The notes beneath the pieces are model-generated. The model saw only the letters and a list, made by a program, of their open reading frames with translations, was not told the DNA's origin and did not search any database. A DNA stretch of 23,495 nucleotides from assembly GCA_020348185.1 (NCBI GenBank), contig CP070743.1:2114642-2138136 (forward strand), written 5' to 3'. The position numbers were made by a program, and so were the translations under genes. Positions within the stretch are counted from its first letter, which is position 1; each line of letters opens with the position of its first letter. Positions 1 through 7,473 of the stretch are shown here, one piece after another. The stretch is from Nitrospirota bacterium (GTDB taxonomy: Bacteria; Nitrospirota; Nitrospiria; Nitrospirales; UBA8639).

Positions 1-2
1 CC

Positions 3-29
3 GGCGTCGTCACCGAAATCGTAGCTTAA
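3..29 (+). CDS. tuf: Elongation factor Tu, C-terminal end only
   Basis: Only the last eight codons are in the window. They read GVVTEIVA followed by TAA, which matches the usual C-terminus of EF-Tu (GVVT-[KE]-I-x). EF-Tu is the GTPase that delivers aminoacyl-tRNA to the ribosome. A tuf gene directly before rpsJ is the standard arrangement (str operon running into the S10 operon), which supports the call. The rest of the gene lies upstream of the window, so nothing more can be read. Confidence 0.8.
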   Translation, partial: GVVTEIVA

Positions 30-36
30 ACTAATC

Positions 37-83
37 AATTCCAAATCTCAGACCTCAGAGTCTGACATTTGAGATTTGGAATT
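37..83. repeat. Perfect 14-bp inverted repeat between tuf and rpsJ
   Basis: Bases 37-50 (AATTCCAAATCTCA) are the exact reverse complement of 70-83. The loop is 19 bases. A small alternative hairpin, CAGAC/GTCTG, sits at 49-53/60-64 inside it. No T-run follows directly, so it is not a textbook intrinsic terminator. It could be an attenuator or processing site between tuf and the S10 genes, or a copy of a dispersed palindromic repeat. Its presence argues against the ATG at 76 being the rpsJ start, because that codon is inside the right arm. Confidence 0.7.
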
Positions 84-117
84 TGAGATTATTCTTATAC
101 TAAAGGGTGATAGTACC

Positions 118-429
118 GTGGATGTGGATCGAAGAATAAGAGTACGTCTTAGAGGGTTTGATTATCGTGTCTTGGATCAATCCGTTAGGGAGATTGTCGA
201 TACGGTTAAACGGAGTGGGGCAAGGATCGCGGGTCCCGTTCCACTTCCTACTCGAATAGAAAAGTTTACGGTTCAGCGTTCCACGCATGCGGATAAAAAG
301 TCACGTGAGCAATTTGAGGTGAGGACCCATAAGAGGCTGTTGGATATTATGGAGCCAACGCCTGAAACCATGGACGCTCTGATGAAATTAAATCTCTCGG
401 CCGGGGTGGATGTTGAAATTAAATTGTAA
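118..429 (+). CDS. rpsJ: 30S ribosomal protein S10
   Basis: S10 of the small subunit head, also known as the NusE antitermination factor. From the chosen GTG the protein is 103 residues, the usual S10 length. It starts MDVDRRIRVRL and contains the conserved stretches LDQSVREIVDTVKRSGA, PLPTRIEKFTV and RTHKRLLDI, ending in GVDVEIKL. The open frame extends back to an ATG at 76, but that would add 14 unrelated residues encoded by the palindrome. The GTG at 118 has an AAAGGGTGA ribosome-binding site about 7 bases upstream. It is the first gene of the S10 block and follows tuf. Confidence 0.95.
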   Translation: MDVDRRIRVRLRGFDYRVLDQSVREIVDTVKRSGARIAGPVPLPTRIEKFTVQRSTHADKKSREQFEVRTHKRLLDIMEPTPETMDALMKLNLSAGVDVEIKL

Positions 430-489
430 TAAACAAGAGCGGTTTGGAAGTTTGGGCCATTGGCAGTCTCAGGGAAATTGTGTGGATCT

Positions 490-1104
490 ATGATTGGTGG
501 AATAGTTGGTAGAAAATTGGGGATAACCCAGATTTATAATAATGAGCGGAAGCTCATCCCTGTGACAGTTATCCAGGCCGGTCCGTGTGGTGTGACTCAA
601 ATTAAAACATTAGAGCGAGACGGGTACGTGGCGGTTCAAGTTGGATTTGAGGAAGTGGCAGAGCGGAAGCTTAATAAGCCCCAATTGGGTCATCTTCGAT
701 CCAAGGAGTCCCGACTTTGGCGCTATCTTCGAGAATTTCCTCAGCTTGAAGAAGGTCAAATTGGAGACCTGATAAAAGTGGATATTTTTTCAAAAGGGGA
801 CAAGGTTTCTGTCCAGGGCGTTTCAAAGGGTAAGGGGTTTCAGGGGGTGATTAAGCGACATAATTTCGCGGGAGGCCCTGCTTCTCATGGTTCCATGTTT
901 CATCGTGCTCCGGGTTCCATTGGGAACGCCTCCTATCCTTCTCGGGTTTGGAAAAACAAAGCGCTTCCTGGCCAAATGGGAAATGAGCGAGTCAATATTC
1001 AAGGTCTACGGGTTGTCGATGTCAGGCCCGAAGAAAATTTATTGTTGGTGTCGGGTTCCATCCCGGGTGAAATTGGATCACTGGTCAGGGTTCGAAAGGC
1101 TTAG
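490..1104 (+). CDS. rplC: 50S ribosomal protein L3
   Basis: L3 of the large subunit, an early assembly protein that reaches towards the peptidyl transferase centre. The body starts MIGGIVGRKLGITQIY, the standard L3 N-terminus, and contains the signature GVSKGKGFQGVIKRHNF followed by GGPASHGSMFHRAPGSIG. From the ATG at 490 it is 204 residues, normal for L3. The start is uncertain: an in-frame TTG at 460 has GGAAG 9 bases upstream and would add ten residues (MAVSGKLCGS) that are not typical of the family. An AGGGAAA sits about 12 bases before 490. The stop is TAG. Confidence 0.93.
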   Translation: MIGGIVGRKLGITQIYNNERKLIPVTVIQAGPCGVTQIKTLERDGYVAVQVGFEEVAERKLNKPQLGHLRSKESRLWRYLREFPQLEEGQIGDLIKVDIFSKGDKVSVQGVSKGKGFQGVIKRHNFAGGPASHGSMFHRAPGSIGNASYPSRVWKNKALPGQMGNERVNIQGLRVVDVRPEENLLLVSGSIPGEIGSLVRVRKA

Positions 1105-1120
1105 TAGAGGATAATTCGTC

Positions 1121-1744
1121 ATGCCAACACTTCAAGTCATTGGGATGGATAATCGTCCAATCGAGACCATAGAAATGGAGGGGAAGGTGTTCATGGCCCC
1201 CGCCAATCGTTCTTTGGTCCATAAGGCTGTTGTGATGCAGCGCGCGAGTGTTCGTCAGGGGACCGTTGCCACTCGTGGCCGCGGAGAGGTTCAGGGTTCA
1301 AATAAAAAGCCATGGAAGCAAAAGCACACTGGACGAGCAAGAGCGGGGTCGGCTCGTTCCCCAATCTGGCGGCATGGAGGAACGGTTTTTGGTCCCAAGC
1401 CAAGGGATTTTGGTTTTCAAATGCCCAGGAAGAGTTATCGTTCAGCTCTGCGAAGCGCATTGTCCTCGAAGGTCTCATCCAACGAGGTGGTTGTACTGTC
1501 GGAATTATCCTTGCCTGAACCGAAGGCTCGTTGCATGGCTCAAGCTCTATCGCAATTGGAGTTGAGTGGTCGTCTCTTGATAGTGGTGGGGGATGAATTT
1601 TCCATTTTAGAGAAAGTTGCGCGCAATCTGAAAAATGTGAAGTTGATTCGAGTCAATGAATTAAACGTGTATGATATCTTGCTCTGTGAAAAACTTGTCA
1701 TTCTTCGCAATGAATTGATGAAAGTTCAGGAGTTCTGGTCGTGA
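1121..1744 (+). CDS. rplD: 50S ribosomal protein L4
   Basis: L4 of the large subunit, lining the exit tunnel. In many bacteria it also represses the S10 operon. The protein is 207 residues, the expected size. It contains the characteristic loop RGEVQGSNKKPWKQKHTG followed by RARAGSARSPIWRHGGTVFGP, then PRKSYRSALRSALS. An AGAGG site lies about 10 bases before the ATG. The stop codon TGA overlaps the GTG start of rplW (GTGA at 1741-1744), so the two are probably translationally coupled. No S10-leader-like structure was recognised upstream, so L4 autoregulation cannot be inferred here. Confidence 0.95.
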   Translation: MPTLQVIGMDNRPIETIEMEGKVFMAPANRSLVHKAVVMQRASVRQGTVATRGRGEVQGSNKKPWKQKHTGRARAGSARSPIWRHGGTVFGPKPRDFGFQMPRKSYRSALRSALSSKVSSNEVVVLSELSLPEPKARCMAQALSQLELSGRLLIVVGDEFSILEKVARNLKNVKLIRVNELNVYDILLCEKLVILRNELMKVQEFWS

Positions 1745-2034
1745 ACGTGGACCCTCATGATATCTTGATCCGTCCCTTGTTGACGGAAAAAGTCACCTCG
1801 TTGCGAGAGGTCAAGAATTGTGTGGCCTTTCTTGTTAAAAAGGAAGCGACACGTCTTGACGTGCAGCGGGCGGTAGAAAAAGTTCTGAAGGTCAAGGTCA
1901 AGCACGTTAATGTGATGAATGTGAAGGGGAAGAAAAAACGGCAGGGCCGATATGTCGGAAAGAGGCCGGATTGGCGCAAGGCGATTGTCACCTTGAAAGA
2001 AGGTGAAAAATTAGAGCTCTATGAAAGTGCCTGA
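1741..2034 (+). CDS. rplW: 50S ribosomal protein L23
   Basis: L23 of the large subunit at the tunnel exit, the docking site for trigger factor and SRP. The 97-residue product starts MNVDPHDILIRPLLTEK, the conserved L23 opening (I-x-x-P-x-x-T-E-K). It continues with the VKVKHVNVMNVKGKKKR segment and the basic GRYVGKRPDWRKAIVTL, which fits the family. It starts with GTG and overlaps the end of rplD by four bases, which fixes the start. It ends 64 bases before rplB. Confidence 0.95.
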   Translation: MNVDPHDILIRPLLTEKVTSLREVKNCVAFLVKKEATRLDVQRAVEKVLKVKVKHVNVMNVKGKKKRQGRYVGKRPDWRKAIVTLKEGEKLELYESA

Positions 2035-2098
2035 CGGGCTGACGGATGTCTTTCAAAGCGAATTTAACCGAAGAAGAATGTTTGAGGTAATCTGAGTT

Positions 2099-2932
2099 AT
2101 GGGGATGCGAGAATACAATCCAACTTCACCTGGTCGTCGGGGCATGTCCGTCTTAACCGGGGAAGAACTGAATAAGCAGCGCCCTGAAAAGGGTCTAACG
2201 AAGAACCTTGCGCGTTCTGGTGGTCGCAATAACCACGGTCGGATCACTGTCCGTTTTCGGGGTGGAGGGCATAAGCGATTATACCGACAAATCGACTTTA
2301 AACGAAATAAGAATGGTGTACCGGCTAAAGTGGCAAGTATTGAATATGATCCGAATCGTTCGGCCCGAATCGCGCTTCTGCATTATGCTGATGGAGAAAA
2401 ACGTTATATTTTGGCTCCTAACGGTTTGGTAGTCGGTGACATGCTCCATTCCGGCCCCAAAGCTGATGTGAGAGTTGGGAACGCCTTGCCCTTGGCCTCC
2501 ATGCCCCTTGGGGCCGTCATTCACAATATTGAACTCCGGCCCGGTAAAGGTGGTCAGTTGGTTCGAAGTGCAGGTGCCTCGGCTCAAGTGATGGGGCGAG
2601 AAGGTGCTTACGTTCAAATCCGTTTGGTGTCCGGCGAGATGCGTCGGGTGCTGGGAAGTTGTATGGCAACCGTCGGTCAAGTTGGAAACGTCGACCATGG
2701 GAATATCAGTGTTGGAAAAGCTGGTCGTTCCCGTTGGTTGGGGCGGCGACCTCATGTGCGCGGGGTGGTGATGAATCCTGTGGATCATCCTCATGGGGGT
2801 GGTGAAGGTAAGGCGGGTCAAGGGAATCCCCATCCAGTTTCTCCCTGGGGCCTTCCCACAAAGGGATACAAGACTCGAAAACGAAAGAAGCCTTCATCAA
2901 AGTTTATTATTTCAAGGAAAAAATCCAAATAA
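2099..2932 (+). CDS. rplB: 50S ribosomal protein L2
   Basis: L2 of the large subunit, needed for subunit association and peptidyl transferase activity. It is 277 residues, full length. The conserved NPVDHPHGGGEG motif is at residues 226-237, with the key histidine at 230. RNNHGRITVRFRGGGHKR near 43-60 and the basic C-terminal tail (TRKRKKPSSKFIISRKKSK) are also typical. A GAGGT site lies about 10 bases before the ATG. The gene is followed after 16 bases by rpsS, as in almost all bacteria. Confidence 0.97.
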   Translation: MGMREYNPTSPGRRGMSVLTGEELNKQRPEKGLTKNLARSGGRNNHGRITVRFRGGGHKRLYRQIDFKRNKNGVPAKVASIEYDPNRSARIALLHYADGEKRYILAPNGLVVGDMLHSGPKADVRVGNALPLASMPLGAVIHNIELRPGKGGQLVRSAGASAQVMGREGAYVQIRLVSGEMRRVLGSCMATVGQVGNVDHGNISVGKAGRSRWLGRRPHVRGVVMNPVDHPHGGGEGKAGQGNPHPVSPWGLPTKGYKTRKRKKPSSKFIISRKKSK

Positions 2933-2948
2933 TATTTGGGGAGTTACG

Positions 2949-3236
2949 ATGCCGAGGTCAGTTCATAAGGGTCCATTTGTTGATGAGCATCTTCTGAAAA
3001 AAGTTGAGAAGATGAATGAGACGAAAGAGCGCAAGCTGATAAAAACGTGGTCTCGTCGTTCTACCGTAACCCCGGAAATGATTGGCCATACCTTTGGGGT
3101 TCATAATGGAAAAAAATTCATTCCTGTTTTTATCACGGAGAACATGGTCGGGCATAAATTAGGGGAATTTGCGCCCACGAGATTTTTTAAAGGACATGGT
3201 GCTGCCAGGACCGAAAAGGCAGTAGCTCTCAAGTAA
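2949..3236 (+). CDS. rpsS: 30S ribosomal protein S19
   Basis: S19 of the small subunit head, which works with S13 near the A site. From the ATG at 2949 it is 95 residues, starting MPRSVHKGPFVDEHLLKKV, exactly as the family does. Conserved RRSTVTPEMIGHTFGVHNGK, HKLGEFAPTR and FKGH follow. The same frame is open back to 2793 but that part overlaps rplB out of frame and is not S19-like. A GGGGAG site lies about 6 bases before 2949. Confidence 0.97.
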   Translation: MPRSVHKGPFVDEHLLKKVEKMNETKERKLIKTWSRRSTVTPEMIGHTFGVHNGKKFIPVFITENMVGHKLGEFAPTRFFKGHGAARTEKAVALK

Positions 3237-3261
3237 GGATTCGGAGTAAGGATCTAGCTCA

Positions 3262-3609
3262 ATGCCGGAAGCGAAAGCCATATTACGATATGTAAGAATA
3301 TCTCCCAGGAAGGCCAGGTTGGTTGTGGATATGGTGAGGGGGCGGCATGTTCCTGAGGCCATGAGCCTGTTGAGGTATACCCCTCGATCGGCTTCAAAAA
3401 TTGTCGAACATGTTTTGCGTTCGGCTGTCGCCAACGCGGCCCAAAAAGAATTGGGGGAACCAGAGTCTCTCAAAATTGTGAAAGCTTTTGTCGATGGGGG
3501 TCCTACTCTTAAGCGATTCCAACCTCGATCCATGGGTCGAGCCAATCCCATTCATAAGCGAACGAGTCATATTACGGTTATTGTTGGTCCTAGTGGCCAT
3601 TCGACTTGA
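3262..3609 (+). CDS. rplV: 50S ribosomal protein L22
   Basis: L22 of the large subunit, whose hairpin lines the exit tunnel near the macrolide site. At 115 residues it has the family's normal size. It starts MPEAKAILRYVRISPRKARLV, with the conserved ISPRKAR motif. The tunnel hairpin region reads VDGGPTLKRFQPRSMGRA and is followed by NPIHKRTSHITV. It sits 25 bases after rpsS with a TAAGGAT site upstream and precedes rpsC, the standard order. Confidence 0.96.
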   Translation: MPEAKAILRYVRISPRKARLVVDMVRGRHVPEAMSLLRYTPRSASKIVEHVLRSAVANAAQKELGEPESLKIVKAFVDGGPTLKRFQPRSMGRANPIHKRTSHITVIVGPSGHST

Positions 3610-3657
3610 GAGAAGAATGTGGAATTTTTCGGACAGAAGGAAGGGTAAGGGGTAAAT

Positions 3658-4323
3658 ATGGGGCAAAAAACTCACCCATTTGGGTTTAGGCTTGGCTATA
3701 CCAGGACTTGGAATTCACGATGGTACGCAAAAAAGGAATATGCCAAGCTTCTCCATGAAGATTTGGCGATCCGGAATCTTGTCAAAAAGAGATTGTATCA
3801 TGCAGGTATTTCCCGAGTGGAAATTGAGCGATCGGGAAATCAAGTCAAAGTGATTATTCATACTGCCAGGCCTGGAATCATTATAGGCCGTAAGGGTGCT
3901 GAAGTTGATAAATTGAAGGCCTCGCTTGAGAAAGAGTATGGAAACGAAGTGTATGTGACAGTCAAAGAAATAAAAAAACCTGAGTTAGACGCCCAACTGG
4001 TGGCTGAAAATATTGCCACGCAAATAGAAAAACGGGTGTCGTTCCGTCGTGCCCTCAAGCGAAGTGTCGCGGCCGCACTTCGCCTTGGAGCCTTAGGGGT
4101 CCGAGTCTATTGTGCTGGGCGATTGGGAGGGAATGAAATCGCAAGGACGGAATGGTATCGAGAGGGCCGTGTCCCGCTTCATACCCTGCGCGCGGATGTT
4201 GAATATGGATTTGCTGAAGCAAAAACTGCCATGGGTCAAATTGGAGTGAAGGCTTGGATTTTTAAGGGTGAGGCGTCAATTCCTTCTCTTGAAAAGTCAG
4301 AGCCCACCCTAGGCTTCCTCTAA
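3658..4323 (+). CDS. rpsC: 30S ribosomal protein S3
   Basis: S3 of the small subunit head at the mRNA entry tunnel. The 221-residue protein starts MGQKTHPFGFRLG as expected. A KH type II RNA-binding domain has its GxxG loop as IIIGRKG (residues 74-80). The C-terminal half contains GRLGGNEIARTEWYREGRVPLHTLRADVEYG (cited here as the conserved GRLGG, EWYREG and HTLRAD boxes) and ends with KAWIFKGE. A strong purine-rich AAGGAAGGG/AAGGGG site lies just before the ATG. Its position between rplV and rplP is canonical. Confidence 0.97.
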   Translation: MGQKTHPFGFRLGYTRTWNSRWYAKKEYAKLLHEDLAIRNLVKKRLYHAGISRVEIERSGNQVKVIIHTARPGIIIGRKGAEVDKLKASLEKEYGNEVYVTVKEIKKPELDAQLVAENIATQIEKRVSFRRALKRSVAAALRLGALGVRVYCAGRLGGNEIARTEWYREGRVPLHTLRADVEYGFAEAKTAMGQIGVKAWIFKGEASIPSLEKSEPTLGFL

Positions 4324-4366
4324 GGGATTGATAGAATCAATTATCAAGTCAAGTGAGTAACCAAAA

Positions 4367-4786
4367 ATGTTAGCGCCCAAAAGGGTTAAATTTAGAAAAG
4401 TTCAAAAAGGCAGAATGCGCGGCAAGGCCTATCGAGGCGGGGAAGTCGCTCATGGCCAATTTGGCCTCAAGACTTTAGAGCCGGGCCGGATAACCGCACG
4501 CCAGTTGGAAGCCGCCAGAATTGCGATGACTCGCCACGTCAAGCGAGGAGGTCGAATTTGGACAAGAATATTTCCTGATAAGCCCATCACGAAAAAGCCG
4601 GCGGAAGTGCGGATGGGAAAAGGAAAGGGAAATCCAGAATTTTGGGTAGCGGTGGTGAAGCCTGGACGTATTCTGTACGAAATGGATGATGTGACGCGTG
4701 AAGTTGCAGAAGAGGCATTTCGATTGGCAGGTCACAAGTTGCCGGTCGCGACCAAATTTGTGGTTCGTGGGGAGATCCCTCTGTGA
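4367..4786 (+). CDS. rplP: 50S ribosomal protein L16
   Basis: L16 of the large subunit, close to the A-site tRNA elbow. It is 139 residues, typical. It starts MLAPKRVKFRKVQKGRMRG. Conserved parts include FGLKTLEPGRITARQLEAAR, the RGGRIWTRIFPDKP region that in other species holds the hydroxylated arginine, and MGKGKGNPEFWVAVVKPG. The ribosome-binding site before the ATG is weak (AAGTGAGT), so translation may be coupled with rpsC, which ends 43 bases upstream. Confidence 0.96.
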   Translation: MLAPKRVKFRKVQKGRMRGKAYRGGEVAHGQFGLKTLEPGRITARQLEAARIAMTRHVKRGGRIWTRIFPDKPITKKPAEVRMGKGKGNPEFWVAVVKPGRILYEMDDVTREVAEEAFRLAGHKLPVATKFVVRGEIPL

Positions 4787-4804
4787 GGAGAAAAGAGGTT
4801 TGAG

Positions 4805-5002
4805 GTGAAGACGACTGAGCTGAGAGGGCTAGAAAAATCTGAATTACTGGAAAAAATAAAGCAGCTCAAGCAGGAATTATTTCATTTTCGCTGCCAGCTA
4901 GCGATGGGACGAATTGAAAATCCTATGCGTATTCGTCAAACGAAGCGGGAAGTAGCCAGGGTCAAAACTGTTCTGCAACATAAAGAATTGAGTGGTGGGT
5001 AA
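4805..5002 (+). CDS. rpmC: 50S ribosomal protein L29
   Basis: L29 of the large subunit near the tunnel exit, a small two-helix protein. It is 65 residues and starts from GTG, reading MKTTELRGLEKSELLEKIKQ, followed by LKQELFHFRCQLAMGRIENP and IRQTKREVARVKTVL, all typical. AGAGG lies 5 bases before the start codon. It fills the usual place between rplP and rpsQ. Confidence 0.94.
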   Translation: MKTTELRGLEKSELLEKIKQLKQELFHFRCQLAMGRIENPMRIRQTKREVARVKTVLQHKELSGG

Positions 5003-5031
5003 GGCAGGAGCCCTAGGATTTCAAAAAAACC

Positions 5032-5319
5032 ATGAATATACTGAATAATCGAAAAACCCCTCGGGGATTTTATGGAAATGTGGTTAGTGACAAAATGGAC
5101 AAAACGGTTGTCGTTCAAATCATTCGGCTTGTCGCTCATCCACTGTATGGAAAAGTCGTCCGTCGGATCACCAAGGTCAAAGCTCATGATGAAAAAAATC
5201 AGTGTCGAATCGGAGACCGAGTGAAACTCATCCTCGGCCGACCCTTGAGTAAAGACAAATGTTGGAGAGTAACCGAAATTATCAGTTCAAAAGGTCGTGC
5301 CACGACTCATGCGTCCTGA
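5032..5319 (+). CDS. rpsQ: 30S ribosomal protein S17
   Basis: S17 of the small subunit, a primary 16S rRNA binder with an OB fold. It is 95 residues. It shows the conserved KTPRGFYGNVVSDKMDKTVVV core, then HPLYGKVVRRITKVKAHDE and IGDRVKLILGRPLSKDKCWRV. The N-terminal MNILNNR replaces the usual short start and adds only a few residues. It follows rpmC by 29 bases and is followed by a 69-base gap before rplN with no recognisable element. Confidence 0.95.
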   Translation: MNILNNRKTPRGFYGNVVSDKMDKTVVVQIIRLVAHPLYGKVVRRITKVKAHDEKNQCRIGDRVKLILGRPLSKDKCWRVTEIISSKGRATTHAS

Positions 5320-5388
5320 GAGGCATTTAGTGGCCCTCTCATGGCCCTGCTCGTGGTAAGTGTTGATTTATAGAGCGCGGAAAGTCAA

Positions 5389-5757
5389 ATGATTCAAAAT
5401 TATACGTATCTGGATGTTGCCGACAATTCAGGCGCCAAAAGCGTGAGATGTTTTCATGTCCTTGGAGGAACCAGGCGGCGCTATGGATCCTTGGGAGATC
5501 TTATAGTGGTTTCCGTGCGAGAGGCCATCCCTAAGGCTTCGGTTAAAAAAGGCGATGTCATGAAAGCCGTGATTGTGAGAACCCGCAAAGGATCTCGAAG
5601 AGAAGATGGCTCACATATTAAGTTTGATCGAAATGCTTGTGTCCTGGTGAATGCCCAGGGAGATCCCGTGGGAACCAGGATTTTCGGGCCTGTGGCCAGA
5701 GAACTGAGAAAAAAGAAATATATGAAAATTATTTCGTTAGCCCCAGAAGTCATTTGA
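5389..5757 (+). CDS. rplN: 50S ribosomal protein L14
   Basis: L14 of the large subunit, at the interface with the small subunit; in other bacteria it is also the binding site of silencing factor RsfS. The length of 122 residues is exactly that of the family. It reads MIQNYTYLDVADNSGAKSV at the start, with the variant Y at position 5-7 where many have S-x-L. IKFDRNACVLVN and GTRIFGPVARELR near the end are signature segments. The spacing to rplX is 26 bases. Confidence 0.97.
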   Translation: MIQNYTYLDVADNSGAKSVRCFHVLGGTRRRYGSLGDLIVVSVREAIPKASVKKGDVMKAVIVRTRKGSRREDGSHIKFDRNACVLVNAQGDPVGTRIFGPVARELRKKKYMKIISLAPEVI

Positions 5758-5783
5758 GTAACTGAGAGAAGGATACTTCGGTA

Positions 5784-6131
5784 ATGCCCACAACAAAAAT
5801 CCAAGGAAAATGTCGTATCAAAAAAGGGGATACGGTCATGGTTGTAGCTGGTCGTGAACGTGGAAAAATGGGCAAAGTCCTTCATATTAATTCACGGCAG
5901 GGCCGGGTGACCGTTGAAAAATTGAATGTCGTCAAAAGACATACGAAACCGTCTCAAAAAAACCGACAGGGAGGGATTTTAGAGCGGGAAGCCCCACTCG
6001 CGATTTCTAATGTGATGCCCTATTGCGATGCGGTTCAGAAGCCATCAAGGATTCGAATGAAAATTTTCGAGGGTGGGCGGAAGGTTCGAGTATTTCAAAA
6101 GGCCCCTGATGAAGTCTTGGATAAGGCGTAA
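5784..6131 (+). CDS. rplX: 50S ribosomal protein L24
   Basis: L24 of the large subunit, an assembly initiator. The 115-residue protein contains the KOW motif KKGDTVMVVAGRERGKMGKV (about residues 13-32), then VEKLNVVKRHTKPSQ and GGILEREAPLAISNV, all typical. It starts MPTTKIQGKCRIKKGD. The stop TAA shares its last A with the ATG of rplE (TAATG at 6129-6133), so re-initiation is likely. Confidence 0.96.
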   Translation: MPTTKIQGKCRIKKGDTVMVVAGRERGKMGKVLHINSRQGRVTVEKLNVVKRHTKPSQKNRQGGILEREAPLAISNVMPYCDAVQKPSRIRMKIFEGGRKVRVFQKAPDEVLDKA

Positions 6132-6739
6132 TGAAAAAAAAGGAACCAGCAACTAAATCAGAAAGCCAAAGGGTTGGGGGAAGTGCCCCTTCTCAAATGC
6201 CACGGCTTAAGGTGACCTACAGGGACCAAGTGGTGCCTGCGATGATGAAAGAGTTTTCCTACGGAAACTCGATGCAAGTGCCTCGGCTGGAGCGAATTGT
6301 TCTCAATGTTGGCATGGGAGAAGCCCTTCAAAATGTGAAATTGTTGGAAAGTGCGGTCACTGAATTAACCCAAGTGACCGGGCAAAAGCCGGTTATGACT
6401 CGTGCAAAAAAGGCCATTGCGGGTTTTAAGCTCAGAAAGGGTCTCCCCATTGGGGCGAAAGTCACTTTGAGGGGAAGGCGAATGCACGAGTTTTTTGATC
6501 GCTTAGTGAATGTGGCTCTTCCCAGGATTCGGGATTTTCGTGGTGTGTCGACCAAGGCTTTTGACGGTCGGGGAAATTATACTCTCGGGTTAAAGGAACA
6601 ATTAACTTTCCCCGAAATTAAGTATGATGAGGTTGCGTCGATTCACGGAATGGATATTACCATTGTGACGACAGCAAAAAGAAATGATGAAGCCAAGTCT
6701 TTGTTACGCCATCTGGGGATGCCTTTTCGAACTTCATAA
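6131..6739 (+). CDS. rplE: 50S ribosomal protein L5 with N-terminal extension
   Basis: L5 of the large subunit, binding 5S rRNA and contacting P-site tRNA. Conserved segments are QVPRLERIVLNVGMGEA, GQKPVMTRAKKAIAGFKLR, PIGAKVTLRG and RDFRGVSTKAFDGRGNY. At 202 residues it is about 22 longer than the usual 179-180. The extra is a polar N-terminus (MKKKEPATKSESQRVGGSA). The start at 6131 is supported by the TAATG overlap with rplX and an AAGG four bases upstream. An in-frame ATG at 6197 (MPRLKVTYRD) would give a protein of ordinary length, with GGGGGAA about 14 bases upstream. Which is used cannot be settled here. Confidence 0.94.
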   Translation: MKKKEPATKSESQRVGGSAPSQMPRLKVTYRDQVVPAMMKEFSYGNSMQVPRLERIVLNVGMGEALQNVKLLESAVTELTQVTGQKPVMTRAKKAIAGFKLRKGLPIGAKVTLRGRRMHEFFDRLVNVALPRIRDFRGVSTKAFDGRGNYTLGLKEQLTFPEIKYDEVASIHGMDITIVTTAKRNDEAKSLLRHLGMPFRTS

Positions 6740-6765
6740 AGCCAGAAGGACTGAAGGAGTCAAGT

Positions 6766-6951
6766 GTGTCGCGATTAGCTTTAAAAAACAAAGTAAAGAA
6801 GACCCCGAAATTTAAGGTTCGTTCCTACAACCGTTGCCCCTTGTGTGGTAGGGTGAGGGCGTTTTTGCGGCGGTTTCAGATGTGTAGAATTTGTTTTCGA
6901 ACCTTGAGCCTGAGGGGGGATATTCCCGGAGTGACCAAGTCCAGTTGGTAA
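6766..6951 (+). CDS. rpsN: 30S ribosomal protein S14, zinc-binding short form
   Basis: S14 of the small subunit head, short zinc form (sometimes rpsZ). It has 61 residues with the ribbon CPLC at 24-27 and CRIC at 40-43, which coordinates zinc. The C-terminal FRTLSLRGDIPGVTKSSW is the family signature. It begins with GTG at 6766, with GGAG about 7 bases upstream; another GTG two bases earlier is out of frame. It sits in the standard place between rplE and rpsH. A 117-base gap follows. Confidence 0.95.
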   Translation: MSRLALKNKVKKTPKFKVRSYNRCPLCGRVRAFLRRFQMCRICFRTLSLRGDIPGVTKSSW

Positions 6952-7068
6952 TTATTGGGTCTTAGGTGTAATGGAAAAATTTAAGCAAAATTGGTTTCTA
7001 AAGTCATGTCCTTATGTGTTATGTGAGGATCGGAAGATTCCATCTCAACGAATACGGCAGGTTTCCCC

Positions 7069-7473
7069 ATGTCAATGACTGATCCATTAGCAGATTTGTT
7101 TACCAGGATTCTTAATGCTGGAAGGCGAGGCCATGAAAGGGTTCAAATTCCGGCATCAAAATTAAAGGCAGAGGTTTTAAGACTTTTTAAGGCCGAAGGG
7201 TATATCAAGGATTTTCAACCGGTGACGCTCGATGGGCACCCTGGGTTGGAAGTGGTGCTTCGATATTTCCCTTCCAGGCAAAAAAAATCGTTTATTACTG
7301 GGATTAAAAGAGTGAGCAAGCCTGGGTGTCGAGTCTATGTCGGGAAGGATGAAATTCCCAGGGTGATGCGAGGGCTCGGGGTTGCGGTCCTCACCACTCC
7401 CAAAGGCATATTGTCTGATGAAGAGTCGAGAAAAAATGGGGTGGGTGGGGAAGTGTTATGTCACATTTGGTAG
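7069..7473 (+). CDS. rpsH: 30S ribosomal protein S8
   Basis: S8 of the small subunit platform; in enteric bacteria it is the repressor of the spc operon. The protein is 134 residues. It starts MSMTDPLADLFTRILNAGR, with a second in-frame ATG two codons on (7075) as an alternative start. Conserved parts are KLKAEVLRLFKAEGYI, KRVSKPGCRVYVG and GILSDEESRKNGVGGEVLCHIW, the last being a clear S8 C-terminus. The upstream binding site is weak. It is set apart by gaps on both sides (117 and 101 bases), unusual within this compact block. Confidence 0.96.
   Translation: MSMTDPLADLFTRILNAGRRGHERVQIPASKLKAEVLRLFKAEGYIKDFQPVTLDGHPGLEVVLRYFPSRQKKSFITGIKRVSKPGCRVYVGKDEIPRVMRGLGVAVLTTPKGILSDEESRKNGVGGEVLCHIW

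Noticed and set aside
83..101. Promoter before rpsJ (TTGAGA … TATACT)
   Set aside because: The spacer is only 7 bases from the near TTGAGA and 21 from the one at 69-74; neither is workable, and the words arise from the palindrome.
2279..2833. 184-residue - strand open frame inside rplB
   Set aside because: Antisense to L2; its histidine- and threonine-rich product is the typical mirror of L2 codons.
6971..7078. 35-codon open frame between rpsN and rpsH
   Set aside because: It has no ribosome-binding site and no recognisable motif, and it ends inside the rpsH start. Likely chance.
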